Shown: positions 18,034 to 27,477 of the stretch, one piece after another
Position numbering within the stretch: position 1 is the first letter of the stretch
Layout of the letters: every line of letters begins with the position of its first letter
NCBI GenBank assembly: GCA_002733995.1
Contig: NVXR01000003.1
Coordinates: 124,001 to 188,000, forward strand
Reading direction: 5' to 3'
From: Desulfotalea sp.
GTDB lineage: Bacteria > Desulfobacterota > Desulfobulbia > Desulfobulbales > Desulfocapsaceae
Length of the DNA stretch: 64,000 bases
Made by a program: the position numbers and the translations under genes
The notes under the pieces: model-generated
What the model was told of the DNA's origin: nothing
The model's database searches: none
The model's input: the letters and a program-made list of their open reading frames with translations, nothing else

Positions 18034-19281
18034 CTACCCATCAGAGTTTATTGGCTTATTCCGGGAGTTAAAGGTAACACGGTGATACGCCTTGATGGCC
18101 ACCTTCTCGCTGAGACTTCGCAGACCAGCCAGAGGGTTTTTTATGCGCATGGTTGAGCGATTACGGATAACCCGCCCCATTGTTGTGCTGGTTATTTGTG
18201 CCTCTTGCTCGGCTATCTTACTACTTAAGATAGCAAAAAGATTCTGCTCTTCGAGAACCCTGCGCCGTGCCTCTATAATATATGGCAAACGATCTTCATA
18301 CTCATTATTGGCCAGATGAGACTTTATGATCTCAGAGGAACGCTTGTAATCATTGATATCGATTGGAATATAACTTTCTTTTGGGAAATAATCTTCGGTG
18401 TTGGGGGCACCATGGTAAAATGGCAGGGTGTACCCTAAAAACGCATCAGGAAGTTTCTCCGTTAAATGATGATCATACACATGATTCTCAACAGCAATAT
18501 GAAACTGATACGAATCCAGCGCCTCCGCCTTATCATTCATTGGATTAACCCCGTGTCCATAGATATCTAACTCTGGAATTTCTCCCTTTAAGCGCCAAGT
18601 AAAATCAACTCTCCTGGAATGCAGGGTAACATTGCCCGTTCGCTGGGAACAAACAGTTGAAAGCAGCTTCGTTTTTTGAGGCGGCTTCATCTTCTGCATC
18701 TGGTCCCAGGTAATATAGTCACCATCACCAAAGGGCAAACCGTAGTGCCATATCAGCCCCGGATGATGGTAAATCACGTTGGGATGACGCATTGCCCATG
18801 GTTCCTGGAAGGTAAGCACAGCCCCAAACTGCTTTAAATAATCAGTGCCAAATACTGTAATGGAAGAAGGTTCACCTGTGATGAGCAGCGTTTTTTCCTT
18901 TGGACACTTGAGCTTTTCTTCAGTAAAAAAGTTGTCGCTCGGAGGAAGGTCTTGATAAACGACCAACCAGTCGTAATCATTGCAATCCACATCAAAGTCA
19001 AAAACACAATCACCCCACTGGGGAAACAGCCCCGGAAATTGCCGAAGAAATCCTTCACATGAGCGGCCTCTTTCCAAGCCTCTGTGCATAAATTTAACCC
19101 TGATTGTGGGTTTACCCCATTTTTCAAGAGAGACATTTGAATCCCCAAGCTTTCCAGATAAATTATTAAATGAAAAAAATTTCTTCGACACTGTATCCTC
19201 GTTTGCATAGCATGTTGTTTTGTCGACAATTTGTCCTGATCTCGTGTAAATAGATGCCACAGCAACCGCGATGATCAGCAA
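18034..19281 (-). CDS. Glycosyltransferase family 10 (fucosyltransferase-like), N-terminus possibly frameshifted
   Basis: Predicted alpha-1,3/4-fucosyltransferase acting on surface glycans. The GT10 signature lies near residues 262-315: FHIAVENHVYDHHLTEKL, then GYTLPFYHGAPN and SYIPIDIND. The open frame has only a TTG (19281) or GTG start inside a hydrophobic stretch. Another frame has an ATG at 19321 with AGG upstream and reads MNRLYTRVFWRF. Removing one T from the TTTT run (19286-19289 on the plus strand) would join it to LLLIIAVAVASIYTRSG, a normal type II signal anchor. The gene may therefore be disrupted, phase-variable, or contain a sequence error. No other glycosyltransferase is adjacent. 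Confidence 0.78.
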   Translation of the reverse strand: MLIIAVAVASIYTRSGQIVDKTTCYANEDTVSKKFFSFNNLSGKLGDSNVSLEKWGKPTIRVKFMHRGLERGRSCEGFLRQFPGLFPQWGDCVFDFDVDCNDYDWLVVYQDLPPSDNFFTEEKLKCPKEKTLLITGEPSSITVFGTDYLKQFGAVLTFQEPWAMRHPNVIYHHPGLIWHYGLPFGDGDYITWDQMQKMKPPQKTKLLSTVCSQRTGNVTLHSRRVDFTWRLKGEIPELDIYGHGVNPMNDKAEALDSYQFHIAVENHVYDHHLTEKLPDAFLGYTLPFYHGAPNTEDYFPKESYIPIDINDYKRSSEIIKSHLANNEYEDRLPYIIEARRRVLEEQNLFAILSSKIAEQEAQITSTTMGRVIRNRSTMRIKNPLAGLRSLSEKVAIKAYHRVTFNSRNKPINSDG

Positions 19282-19470
19282 TAAGAAAACGCCAAAATAC
19301 CCTAGTGTAGAGGCGGTTCATCAGCAACCTATTTTTGCGTATCAATCCCAAAGATCCGCCCACTGGACAAACAATACAATCAAACCTAAGGTAGTAAGAT
19401 ATTTTCCATAACAATCTACCCGCCTGAACGGATGAGAAATGCGGGCTAACCATAGACCCCTTCTAAATAT

Positions 19471-21246
19471 ATGGATATCTGGCTTGTTTCCGCTATTTTA
19501 CTGATAACCCTGTTTCTGCTGATCACCGAAAAGATTTCCGTTGACCTCACTGCAATCGGCATAATGGTCCTTCTGGTTGTTAGTGGAACTCTCACTGCCA
19601 AGGAGACGATTAGCGGCTTTGCCAACCCCGCACTTATCACAGTTGGCGCTATGTTCGTGGTCTCAAAAGGGCTGATGCGAACCGGTGGCGTCGAATTTAT
19701 AAGTAGACAAATCATCCAGATGGCCAAGGGGAGCCATAAACTTGCCCTCATCATCATCTTGATATCGGTGGCCATTGCTTCAGCCTTTATTAATAACACC
19801 CCGGTGGTCATTCTTTTCATTCCAGTCGTTATGAGTATGTGCTGTGAATTTGGCCTCAGCCCGTCCAAATTTCTCATCCCTGTTTCATACGCATCCATTC
19901 TTGCCGGAACCTGCACCCTGATAGGTACCTCTACAAATATAATTATCAGTGATCTCAGTGTCACCAACGGCTATGCTGGCCTTTCCATGTTCGAACTTGC
20001 CCCTCTAGGAGTACCCATCGCGGTGGTAGGAATTATTCTGCTCTATTTCATCGCCCCAAAAGTCTTGCCTGACCTTGCCAACCCTATCTGCCAACTCCAG
20101 GACAGTGACCATCGTAAATACTTAGCAGAATTGAAAATACCCGCCAAAAGCAACCTTATAGGCAAAGACCCGGACACATTGTTTACACCTAAATATCCGT
20201 CCATAAACGTCATTGAACTGATCAATAAATCCCATATTTACCACCCGGTACGAGATAGAATTTTAACCAGTAAAAATGACATCCTCCTGGTAAAAGGGTC
20301 TCTTAATGACCTTGTGGCAATTCTACACAACGAGCAGATAGACCTACCTACTTCAGAAAAAGGACTGGTTTTGGGTGCCCAAAAGGATGCCCCCATCGTG
20401 GTAGAACTCATGATCCCTCCCCATTCTTCACTTCGAGGTGAAATAATACAACAGACCTCCCTGGCAAAAGACCCTGATGTACACATCATCGCGGTAAAAA
20501 GGTCCAACCTGCACATGTCTGAAAAGCAGATCCTCGATGTAAAACTTCAAACCGGAGACATCCTTCTTGTCTGGTGCCACGAATCTAAGCTTGGGGCAAT
20601 CCGTTCGGCAACCAACTATATAGTTATTGAAGATGTGTATGAAGAATTGGTTCATAAACGTAAAGCCGTCTGGTCCATCATAAATTTCGTCTGCATGATA
20701 GGCACGGCAACCTTAGGACTGGCGGACATTATGACCTGCGCACTCACCGCGGCGTTTTTAATGATTATCACAGGCTGTCTACAGATGCGAGATGCCTACA
20801 GAGCACTACAGGGTGATGTATTGCTACTCATAGCGGGGACTATTGCCCTTGGGGTTGGAATGCAGAAAACGGGGGCTAGCGAACTGTATGCAGAGACCTT
20901 CATCAGCATATTCTCAAACTATTCCCCTCAGATAGTGCTCGGTGCTTTTATCTTACTCACTTCCATCTGCACCCAGATCCTCAGTAACAATGCAACCGCC
21001 GTTCTCATGCTACCAATAGCCATCTCTACGGCCCTTGGAATTGGTGTTGATCCCAAGCCCTTTATTGTCGGTATCTGTTTTGGGGCAAGTGCATGCTTTG
21101 CAACCCCCATGGGGTATCAGACCAATCTTATGGTATATGGTCCTGGAGGATACAGCTTTCTTGACTATATGAAGCTTGGACTCCCCTTAAACACCTTTGT
21201 CGTCATCGCTTCAACTCTTTGTATTCCTTACATCTGGCCGTTTTAA
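19471..21246 (+). CDS. DASS/SLC13-family transporter with two TrkA-C domains
   Basis: Inner-membrane anion/dicarboxylate-type transporter of 591 residues. About five helices of the first half precede a cytoplasmic region (about residues 195-395) with two RCK/TrkA-C-like domains, each ending in a LLV-type strand. The second half of the transporter follows. SNT-type signatures are visible: FINNTPVVILFIPV and GTSTNIIISD in the first repeat, and LSNNATAVLMLPIAI and ATPMGYQTNLMVYGPGGY in the second. The ion or acid carried is not readable; sulfate and C4-dicarboxylates are candidates in this family. It ends at a terminator. Confidence 0.85.
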   Translation: MDIWLVSAILLITLFLLITEKISVDLTAIGIMVLLVVSGTLTAKETISGFANPALITVGAMFVVSKGLMRTGGVEFISRQIIQMAKGSHKLALIIILISVAIASAFINNTPVVILFIPVVMSMCCEFGLSPSKFLIPVSYASILAGTCTLIGTSTNIIISDLSVTNGYAGLSMFELAPLGVPIAVVGIILLYFIAPKVLPDLANPICQLQDSDHRKYLAELKIPAKSNLIGKDPDTLFTPKYPSINVIELINKSHIYHPVRDRILTSKNDILLVKGSLNDLVAILHNEQIDLPTSEKGLVLGAQKDAPIVVELMIPPHSSLRGEIIQQTSLAKDPDVHIIAVKRSNLHMSEKQILDVKLQTGDILLVWCHESKLGAIRSATNYIVIEDVYEELVHKRKAVWSIINFVCMIGTATLGLADIMTCALTAAFLMIITGCLQMRDAYRALQGDVLLLIAGTIALGVGMQKTGASELYAETFISIFSNYSPQIVLGAFILLTSICTQILSNNATAVLMLPIAISTALGIGVDPKPFIVGICFGASACFATPMGYQTNLMVYGPGGYSFLDYMKLGLPLNTFVVIASTLCIPYIWPF

Positions 21247-21254
21247 AAAAAAAC

Positions 21255-21294
21255 AGGCAAACAACGACGCTAATGTCGCTGTCTGCCTATTTTT
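21255..21294. terminator. Bidirectional terminator
   Basis: An interrupted stem pairs AGGCA-ACA-CGAC with GTCG-TGT-TGCCT around a GCTAAT loop. It is flanked by TTTTT on the plus side and by a run of nine A residues (T on the other strand). It serves the DASS gene and the convergent DUF2959 gene. Confidence 0.8.
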
Positions 21295-21323
21295 AAGACG
21301 TATCGATGTTCTCTAACGCTCCG

Positions 21324-21983
21324 CTACCTAATATCGGCGATAAACTTGTTGGACGACTCAATGGCAATGTTCATTTTTTTAATAAGGCTATCTATTTCAC
21401 CCTTGAGACTGCTAAATTCTCCCTGGAGAGAACCAATCGCCTGGGCATTAAGATTATGTTTTAAAAACAAAACGTTATCTTTAAATATCCTTAAAACAGG
21501 CCCCATACTAGCCTCCGCCTGATGCATAGAGGCTAACATTTCTTTATAACGGGACTTGGTGCTACGCAACTGCCCTTTACTGTAAGCACGCTTTTCTTTA
21601 CTCTGATACTCTTCCAGTTCATCTTCCCACTCGTCAAAGAGATCATCGGCCACAGCTTCAACACTAGCAATCCGATCAGAGACCTTTGTCGCCGCGGATT
21701 CACTTTTATCATACTCATTACTAAGGCTGGTATACGCCTTTTTTAAATCAGTTTCCTGAAGATTTACCACTGAATCAAACTGCTCCAGAGCCGATTTAAA
21801 CTGTTCCTGGGCCTCAGCCTGGGAATCACGTGCCCCCTCAACCCTATCCACCATGATATCTCTTTTATGTATACCAACCTTTTCCATGGCACTGTAGTAC
21901 GTGCTGGAACACGCCGTCAGCATCAAGGCACAACAGAGAACAACTCCAATCTGTAACAGAGAATTACCGGATTTCTTGACCAT
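21324..21983 (-). CDS. DUF2959 family lipoprotein
   Basis: Predicted outer-membrane or periplasmic lipoprotein of 219 residues with no assigned function. The signal peptide ends in a lipobox with LTAC, so the mature protein begins at Cys25. The rest is almost entirely charged alpha-helix with coiled-coil periodicity (about residues 45-215), matching the DUF2959 pattern. It appears monocistronic. Confidence 0.85.
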   Translation of the reverse strand: MVKKSGNSLLQIGVVLCCALMLTACSSTYYSAMEKVGIHKRDIMVDRVEGARDSQAEAQEQFKSALEQFDSVVNLQETDLKKAYTSLSNEYDKSESAATKVSDRIASVEAVADDLFDEWEDELEEYQSKEKRAYSKGQLRSTKSRYKEMLASMHQAEASMGPVLRIFKDNVLFLKHNLNAQAIGSLQGEFSSLKGEIDSLIKKMNIAIESSNKFIADIR

Positions 21984-22361
21984 TTCGCATACCCCTTGTT
22001 AGGAAATATTTTTTTATCGATATAGACACCCAAGACGCAAAAGATCTTTATGCCTACCACTTCACAATCTGTTCAATGCAACCTCAAAGTCACCTGTGCC
22101 ACGGATATCATGAATCATCGACATGAAACCTTGCCAACTGCAAAATCAAGATGCTATACTAGGGCCTTGCCCGCGAACGACTTTTGCCGAAATCCTACAT
22201 TTTCCTGACATAACAATACTCGTAACATCAACTAGATGAAGTCGAACTTTTCGAGGTAATCCTGATTAAAAATCAAAGTTCCTTTTCCCAAGCAAGAAGT
22301 CCGGTACATTGAATAACCGACGCAACTATCGAAATCTAACCACAATACCAGGTAGCATAAA
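21984..22361. other. Intergenic region of about 380 bases
   Basis: It lies between divergent genes (the DUF2959 lipoprotein on the minus strand and a small zinc-finger protein on the plus strand) and so should hold both promoters. I see no gene and no strong hairpin. Confidence 0.4.
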
Positions 22362-22583
22362 ATGACTAATACGCCATCTCAAGCACCTAGAAAGAACATT
22401 CCATGTATCGGTTGCGGAGGATCTGGACAAACATCCTTTTTTGGCGGAGCCAGCAGGTTTATGTTTACCTGGGAAGATTGTCCCGATTGCCACGGCACTG
22501 GAATAAACCTCGATGCCCCCCCCGCAACTCCAGCTAATAAGACCGACCTAAACGACCACTTAAGCGCTAAGAAACGCGATTGA
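22362..22583 (+). CDS. Small DnaJ-type zinc-finger protein
   Basis: Hypothetical protein of 73 residues with two CxxCxGxG-type motifs, CIGCGGSG near residue 16 and CPDCHGTG near residue 38. They are separated by about 15 residues, as in one half of the DnaJ cysteine-rich domain. The four Cys probably bind one zinc ion. The C-terminal 25 residues look disordered. It has its own promoter space on both sides. The function is unknown; it could be a small chaperone accessory. Confidence 0.75.
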   Translation: MTNTPSQAPRKNIPCIGCGGSGQTSFFGGASRFMFTWEDCPDCHGTGINLDAPPATPANKTDLNDHLSAKKRD

Positions 22584-22887
22584 TATCGAATTAAAAGGTG
22601 TAACTATTCAGGTTACTCAAAAGGGGAGCCCCGGCAAGCAAGATCCGCCTCTTTTATATACTTTTTACGCCTTTATTTAAACGATGCTGACCAAATCATT
22701 ACCTCCAAATCTATTGTTCTGCACCCACACGCCCCATCTCTCCTCACTTCCTGTAATTTAAAATCATCACTACCCACTGGGACTACAAGATATCTGAGCA
22801 GAGGTTTTCCATACAAAAATTGCATTTCCAACCACAATTGGTAGGGTGACAGCACAACCCCAAATCTCAAAAATTGAAAAATGAGCC
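22584..22887. other. Intergenic region of about 300 bases
   Basis: It separates the small zinc-finger gene from ybaK. It contains short GC-rich patches (near 22625-22645) but no clear terminator, gene or known RNA element. Confidence 0.4.
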
Positions 22888-23358
22888 ATGACACCTGCAA
22901 TCAACGAAGCAAAAAAACATAAAATTAAATTTGAAGTCCATCAGTATTCACACAACCCAAGCCACTCTTCTTATGGAAAAGAGGCTGTAGATAGCTTAGG
23001 TGTTGCCGCAACTAGGGTGTTCAAAACACTTGTTTTGCAACTTGATAATGGAGAATTAACGGTAGGTATAGTACCAGTTTCAGGACAATTGAACCTAAAA
23101 CAACTGGCCAAGGCAGCGGGAAGAAAAAAAGCTAGCATGGCGGATGCAACTCTTGTTCAACGGTCGACGGGTTATGTTTTAGGCGGGGTAAGTCCGCTTG
23201 GCCAGAAGAAAAGACTCGCCACCATAATCGACTCTTCCGCTACGAGCCACGAAACTATTTTTGTAAGCGCTGGCCGCAGAGGACTTGAAATAGAGTTAAG
23301 CCCTGTCGACCTCTGTCGTTTGACATCTGGAACTTTCGCACCAATAGCCCAAAACTAA
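22888..23358 (+). CDS. ybaK: Cys-tRNA(Pro)/Cys-tRNA(Cys) deacylase YbaK
   Basis: Trans-editing enzyme that hydrolyses mischarged Cys-tRNA(Pro). The 156 residues match the YbaK/EbsC family in length. The conserved Lys lies in TRVFKTLVLQ near residue 46, and GYVLGGVSPLGQKK near residues 94-107 forms the substrate pocket. GRRGLEIELSP lies near the C-terminus. The start is the ATG at 22888, with an A-rich leader. It converges with the lytic transglycosylase gene, with 19 bases between the stops. Confidence 0.92.
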   Translation: MTPAINEAKKHKIKFEVHQYSHNPSHSSYGKEAVDSLGVAATRVFKTLVLQLDNGELTVGIVPVSGQLNLKQLAKAAGRKKASMADATLVQRSTGYVLGGVSPLGQKKRLATIIDSSATSHETIFVSAGRRGLEIELSPVDLCRLTSGTFAPIAQN

Positions 23359-23377
23359 TCCACTTTTACCCCAAATC

Positions 23378-24610
23378 TTATCGGCGTAATTGACGTAAAA
23401 GCGTTGCAGTGGGTTGACCAGTTACCTCCACCCCAATATCACCCTGATAGTGACGGATGGCCGCCCGACTTCCCTTGCCTAAATTACCATCGATGGCACC
23501 TGCATAGTAACCTTTTTGCAACATCAACCTTTGTAATTCTATTTTTTCATCCACAAGAAGGGCCCCCGGAGGCCTCGGCCACCTGTGCTTCACTCCACCA
23601 ACACCGTCGATTTTATCCGCCAGCATCCCCACAGCAAGAGCATATGAATCAGAGTTATTATAACGTTTTAATACATAAAAGTTTTTCATGACCAGAAAAG
23701 CTGGTCCATCTTTTCCGGCAAACAATTTAAGAACAGCCTTGTCTTCTGGCCAGGTAAATGCCCTGCCACCAGAACGACTAATCCCCAGCTTTTGCCACTC
23801 ACGTAATAACTTTGTCTCCCCTTCAAGACCAAAAGAACCAGGGGGAACAGTAACTTCATACCCCCAGGTTTTACCGGTTCTCCAACGATTTTTGTGCAGT
23901 AAGTTGGCCGCTGTTGCCAGAGCGTCCGGCACAGAGTTCCAGATGTCACGCCGGCCATTTCCATCCATGTCCACCCCATAAGCCAGATAACTAGTAGGGA
24001 TAAACTGGGTATGCCCCATTGCCCCCGCCCAAGAGCCCATAAACTGATCTTTACTGACATCTCCTGCCTGTAAAATCTTTAGAGCTGCTACCAGTTGAGT
24101 CCGGGCAAATTTCCCCCGCCTTGGATCTGCATACCCTAGGGTGGCCAAGGCCCTTGGGACATAGTGGAGACGATCTGTTTTCTTTAAAATATCCCCGTAA
24201 TTTGACTCCATGGACCAGATTGCAAGAAGAACAGAAGGCTTTACAGCAAACCTAGCGGCAACAGAATCAAGGGTCTGCCGATAGTACCGACCCATCTTCT
24301 GGCCCTTTTCCGTAGATAAAGAATTCACCCGCGCATCAAGGTAGTCCCATATCTTGGCGGTGAACTCTGGCTGATACGCCGCCTTCTTCAATACCACAGG
24401 ATCAGGTTCAGTAATATTTTTAAACGCCTGGTCCCAAGTCTCCCGACTCACCCCATCTTTGGCTGCCACTGGGTAAAAGTCTTCTATCCAGGTTTCAAAA
24501 GATTCCGAGCCAGAAGCAGACGCCAAAGGACTCAATGTGAATGTAAGGATAAAAATGGACAGGCCAAGCCTTACACTCCTCCGAACCCTATTGTTTAGAC
24601 AAGATATCAT
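23378..24610 (-). CDS. Lytic murein transglycosylase, MltB type, with peptidoglycan-binding domain
   Basis: Exported enzyme that cleaves the MurNAc-GlcNAc bond with formation of 1,6-anhydro ends. The 410 residues open with a signal peptide cleaved near residue 33. The SLT_2/MltB catalytic domain (about 37-340) contains AIWSMESNYGD with the catalytic Glu, and GAMGHTQFIPTSY. A PG_binding_1 domain occupies about the last 60 residues, with AIDGNLGKGSRAAIRHYQ. There is no lipobox Cys at the signal cleavage region, so it is probably soluble in the periplasm. It appears monocistronic. Confidence 0.9.
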   Translation of the reverse strand: MISCLNNRVRRSVRLGLSIFILTFTLSPLASASGSESFETWIEDFYPVAAKDGVSRETWDQAFKNITEPDPVVLKKAAYQPEFTAKIWDYLDARVNSLSTEKGQKMGRYYRQTLDSVAARFAVKPSVLLAIWSMESNYGDILKKTDRLHYVPRALATLGYADPRRGKFARTQLVAALKILQAGDVSKDQFMGSWAGAMGHTQFIPTSYLAYGVDMDGNGRRDIWNSVPDALATAANLLHKNRWRTGKTWGYEVTVPPGSFGLEGETKLLREWQKLGISRSGGRAFTWPEDKAVLKLFAGKDGPAFLVMKNFYVLKRYNNSDSYALAVGMLADKIDGVGGVKHRWPRPPGALLVDEKIELQRLMLQKGYYAGAIDGNLGKGSRAAIRHYQGDIGVEVTGQPTATLLRQLRR

Positions 24611-25215
24611 GTTATTTCCTGGTACAGTTTTTATATTGATTAGCCATCACCATTTTATCATAACCTACTTCAATAACAGAGCACTCAGACTTTTCCTATC
24701 AAATTTATGCTAAATACCCTCAAACCCATACTTCTACTTTCCCCACCTTTTTTTTGCCTGAAAAACAATTGCTCCAATCACCTCAAACGGACAGTAAAGA
24801 CAAAGCCGGTAAACAGGTAACCAAGTATCGATGCACGCTCCTCAGTTGCCAGGTGACAATTGAGATTTTGTTCATGAATAAAGGCGCTCCAGCCAGGTTA
24901 AAGCAGTAAAGAAATTCACAAAACCGCTTGACCCTTAAGCATCTGGAGATACGGGCCCGAACAAGCAGAGTTTTTTACAGAAATAAAGCACAACCCCAAC
25001 TCCTTTTAAAGTCGCGGACGAACAACTTTGATAGATTTACAATTGTACTCACATACCGTATATCTTCAGTACCTCTGTGAAAATACAGGTATGTCTGTTT
25101 ATCGACATTTGGCGTAACATTATAGCTCTAATTGTGACTTGATATTATTTCTTGCATCAATTTTCTTGCTATGCGAAATTTAGAATTTCATGCTCACTTT
25201 TTTGGAGATTGTCGC
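24611..25215. other. Intergenic region of about 600 bases between divergent genes
   Basis: It contains the promoter regions of the lytic transglycosylase and of the PAS-LuxR regulator. It is AT-rich near both gene starts and more mixed in the middle (24,800-25,000). I see no supported gene or riboswitch. The middle would be worth scanning for a small RNA. Confidence 0.35.
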
Positions 25216-27219
25216 ATGTCTACAGCACTATCCTATGATGAACTTGCCCATAGAATCACCGAACTTGAGTTGCAAAATAAAGCCCTGCAAAAATACAAGG
25301 TTTCATTTCAAACCGCCAACATTGGACTTGCCTTAATAAATACAGAGGGGACATTCCTGGAGGTCAACGCGTCGCTTTGTGCCGATCTGAGATACTCCGA
25401 GGAAGAATTATTGCAGATAAAGCTTAGTACCATAGAACACTCTATGCTTAGAGCTGAGCCCAAGCATCATTTCGATTTATTACAAAACAAAAGAAGTTTT
25501 TCCTACGAGGCAACCTATCGTCGTAAAGATAGTAGTGAAGTCTCTTTTAAGTTAACAACCTCCATACTGCAGCAAGGAAATGAAACAACAATTCTGATTG
25601 TTTTCCGAGATATTAGCAGTCATGAACAAAAAAAAGACTTTTCTTCAATAGCACACAACTCGAGATCCACCACTGATGAGAATTTTAGCTGCCAACGGGT
25701 AAACACAAACTTTTGCGAAAAACAGGGCAAAAAGCAAGACGAAAGGGTCACTCATTCAGTTAGCGAATTGGCAAAAAACAAGATATCTATCCCAACAATC
25801 AAACCACGAGCAGACAAGTCTTTATCAGATGCAGTGTGCCGATACCCACTATGGCCCGACGACTTTAGCGTTGACCAGGGATATAATAATATAGCTTTTC
25901 AACCGGGGCAGCAGACAGATAAAATAACCGATAATGGTGTTAGCATAATACGTGATCTCCCTGATAAAGAACTAACTAAAGAGGCAAAGATCAAACATTT
26001 GGTACTAACACATACGCTCGAAAACACAGCAAACGCAGTGTATGTTGTTAATAAAACGTATGATGTTTTATATAGCAATTCCGTAATGAAAAAACTCTTC
26101 GGAGAGCCAACACACAGAAAATGCTATACACATTTTTCTGGAGCAACAAAGCCCTGTCCCTGGTGTAAAAATGATGCAGTATTTTCCGGTACGCCGGTAC
26201 AATGGGAGTGGCGAGATGAAAGGAATAACAAGGTCTATATTGTCTCTGAATCGCTCCTAGAGGACACAGAACGTGGCCCCACAAAAATTGTACGTCTTGT
26301 TGATATAACAGATCAAAGAAACTTTGAGAATGAGGCGCGGGCCCACAATGAATTACTTACGACACTTATCAATGCCTCGCCCGATATTATTGTTTTTAAA
26401 GATGGCAACGAGCGCTGGTTGCAGGCAAATGAAACAGCCCTGAGTTTCTTTCGACTCATCGGCAATAGTTACAAAGGAAAAACTGAAAGCCAACTGCTTA
26501 AATGCAATACATTATGTCACGAAAAGTTCTTCGCTTATGCGGAAAGTAATAATAAAACCTGGGAAGAAGGAAAGCTCCTCAGAGAGGAAAAGATAATACC
26601 TGGTCCCAAAGGGGATAACAGAATATTTGACATTATCAAAGTACCATTTTTTCGAGCTGACGGATCACGTAAAGGACTTATGGTACGAGGTCGTGATATA
26701 ACTGAACACCTCGCAATAAAATTACGATTAAGTCAGGAGATAACATGCAGCCAACAATACTTCGACATCCTGCAAAAACAGAATAAAGAAATAGAAGAGG
26801 TTAATATTGCCTTTCGAATTGTATTAAATAACCAAAAAAGGACGACAGAAGATATACAGCAGAATATCCTAGCCCAGCTGGAAAAAACTATTTTCCCATA
26901 TATTAGACTTCTTCGTAAAAGCACATTAAATAACATTGAAATAGAATATCTCGACATCTTAACCGAGCATCTCTATTCACTGGGCACATCATTTATAAAA
27001 AGGCTAAGCAATTCAAATCTCAGGCTTACCAAAAAAGAGATACTGATAGCAGACCTAGTCAGACAGGGTAAAAATACAAAAGATATATCCAGGTTGCTTA
27101 GCCTACAACCTCGATCCGTAGAAGCATATCGCAATAAAATTAGAAAAAAATTAAATATTAATAATAAAAAAGTAACGTTAAAACAGTATTTACAATCAAC
27201 CTTTACCTGCGAAAGCTAG
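25216..27219 (+). CDS. PAS-domain sensor with C-terminal LuxR-type HTH
   Basis: Single-component regulator: sensing domains fused to a DNA-binding domain with no kinase. I chose the ATG at 25216, which has GGAG about 8 bases upstream, over the ATG at 25171. A coiled-coil start precedes PAS1 (about residues 20-140). PAS2 (about 275-385) contains KPCPWCKN, where two Cys could bind metal or a cofactor or act as a thiol switch. PAS3 (about 390-500) is followed by a coiled coil and a LuxR HTH in the last 70 residues (LTKKEILIADLVRQGKNTKD, SVEAYRNKIRKKL). The codons are unusually AT-rich compared with its neighbours. A histidine-kinase remnant and an MCP follow. Confidence 0.85.
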   Translation: MSTALSYDELAHRITELELQNKALQKYKVSFQTANIGLALINTEGTFLEVNASLCADLRYSEEELLQIKLSTIEHSMLRAEPKHHFDLLQNKRSFSYEATYRRKDSSEVSFKLTTSILQQGNETTILIVFRDISSHEQKKDFSSIAHNSRSTTDENFSCQRVNTNFCEKQGKKQDERVTHSVSELAKNKISIPTIKPRADKSLSDAVCRYPLWPDDFSVDQGYNNIAFQPGQQTDKITDNGVSIIRDLPDKELTKEAKIKHLVLTHTLENTANAVYVVNKTYDVLYSNSVMKKLFGEPTHRKCYTHFSGATKPCPWCKNDAVFSGTPVQWEWRDERNNKVYIVSESLLEDTERGPTKIVRLVDITDQRNFENEARAHNELLTTLINASPDIIVFKDGNERWLQANETALSFFRLIGNSYKGKTESQLLKCNTLCHEKFFAYAESNNKTWEEGKLLREEKIIPGPKGDNRIFDIIKVPFFRADGSRKGLMVRGRDITEHLAIKLRLSQEITCSQQYFDILQKQNKEIEEVNIAFRIVLNNQKRTTEDIQQNILAQLEKTIFPYIRLLRKSTLNNIEIEYLDILTEHLYSLGTSFIKRLSNSNLRLTKKEILIADLVRQGKNTKDISRLLSLQPRSVEAYRNKIRKKLNINNKKVTLKQYLQSTFTCES

Positions 27220-27296
27220 TAAGACAGGTATCCATTAGAACCATTGCCCATACAGAGATCATTAGACCAACCACTGCACATCCCACCCCTCACACC

Positions 27297-27333
27297 TTGA
27301 TTCACCATAGTGCTTTTTACTGTGGTGAATCAA
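27297..27333 (+). terminator. Strong hairpin after the PAS-LuxR gene
   Basis: A 15-base arm TTGATTCACCATAGT pairs with ACTGTGGTGAATCAA (one G-U) around the loop GCTTTTT. It sits 78 bases after the PAS-LuxR stop. There is no T run after the stem, so it may be a processing or pause hairpin rather than a classic terminator. Confidence 0.5.
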
Positions 27334-27477
27334 CATTGTCACTACGTTGACGTCTCCTTTTCGTTTCAGTTAATAAGATAGTAGCTTCGTCATATTGATA
27401 GCCTTTAGGCTCTAGAGGCCATCAAACTAAGACTAGGTTTACATGGATCTCCCCCACTAATCCGAGGTAACACTTAC

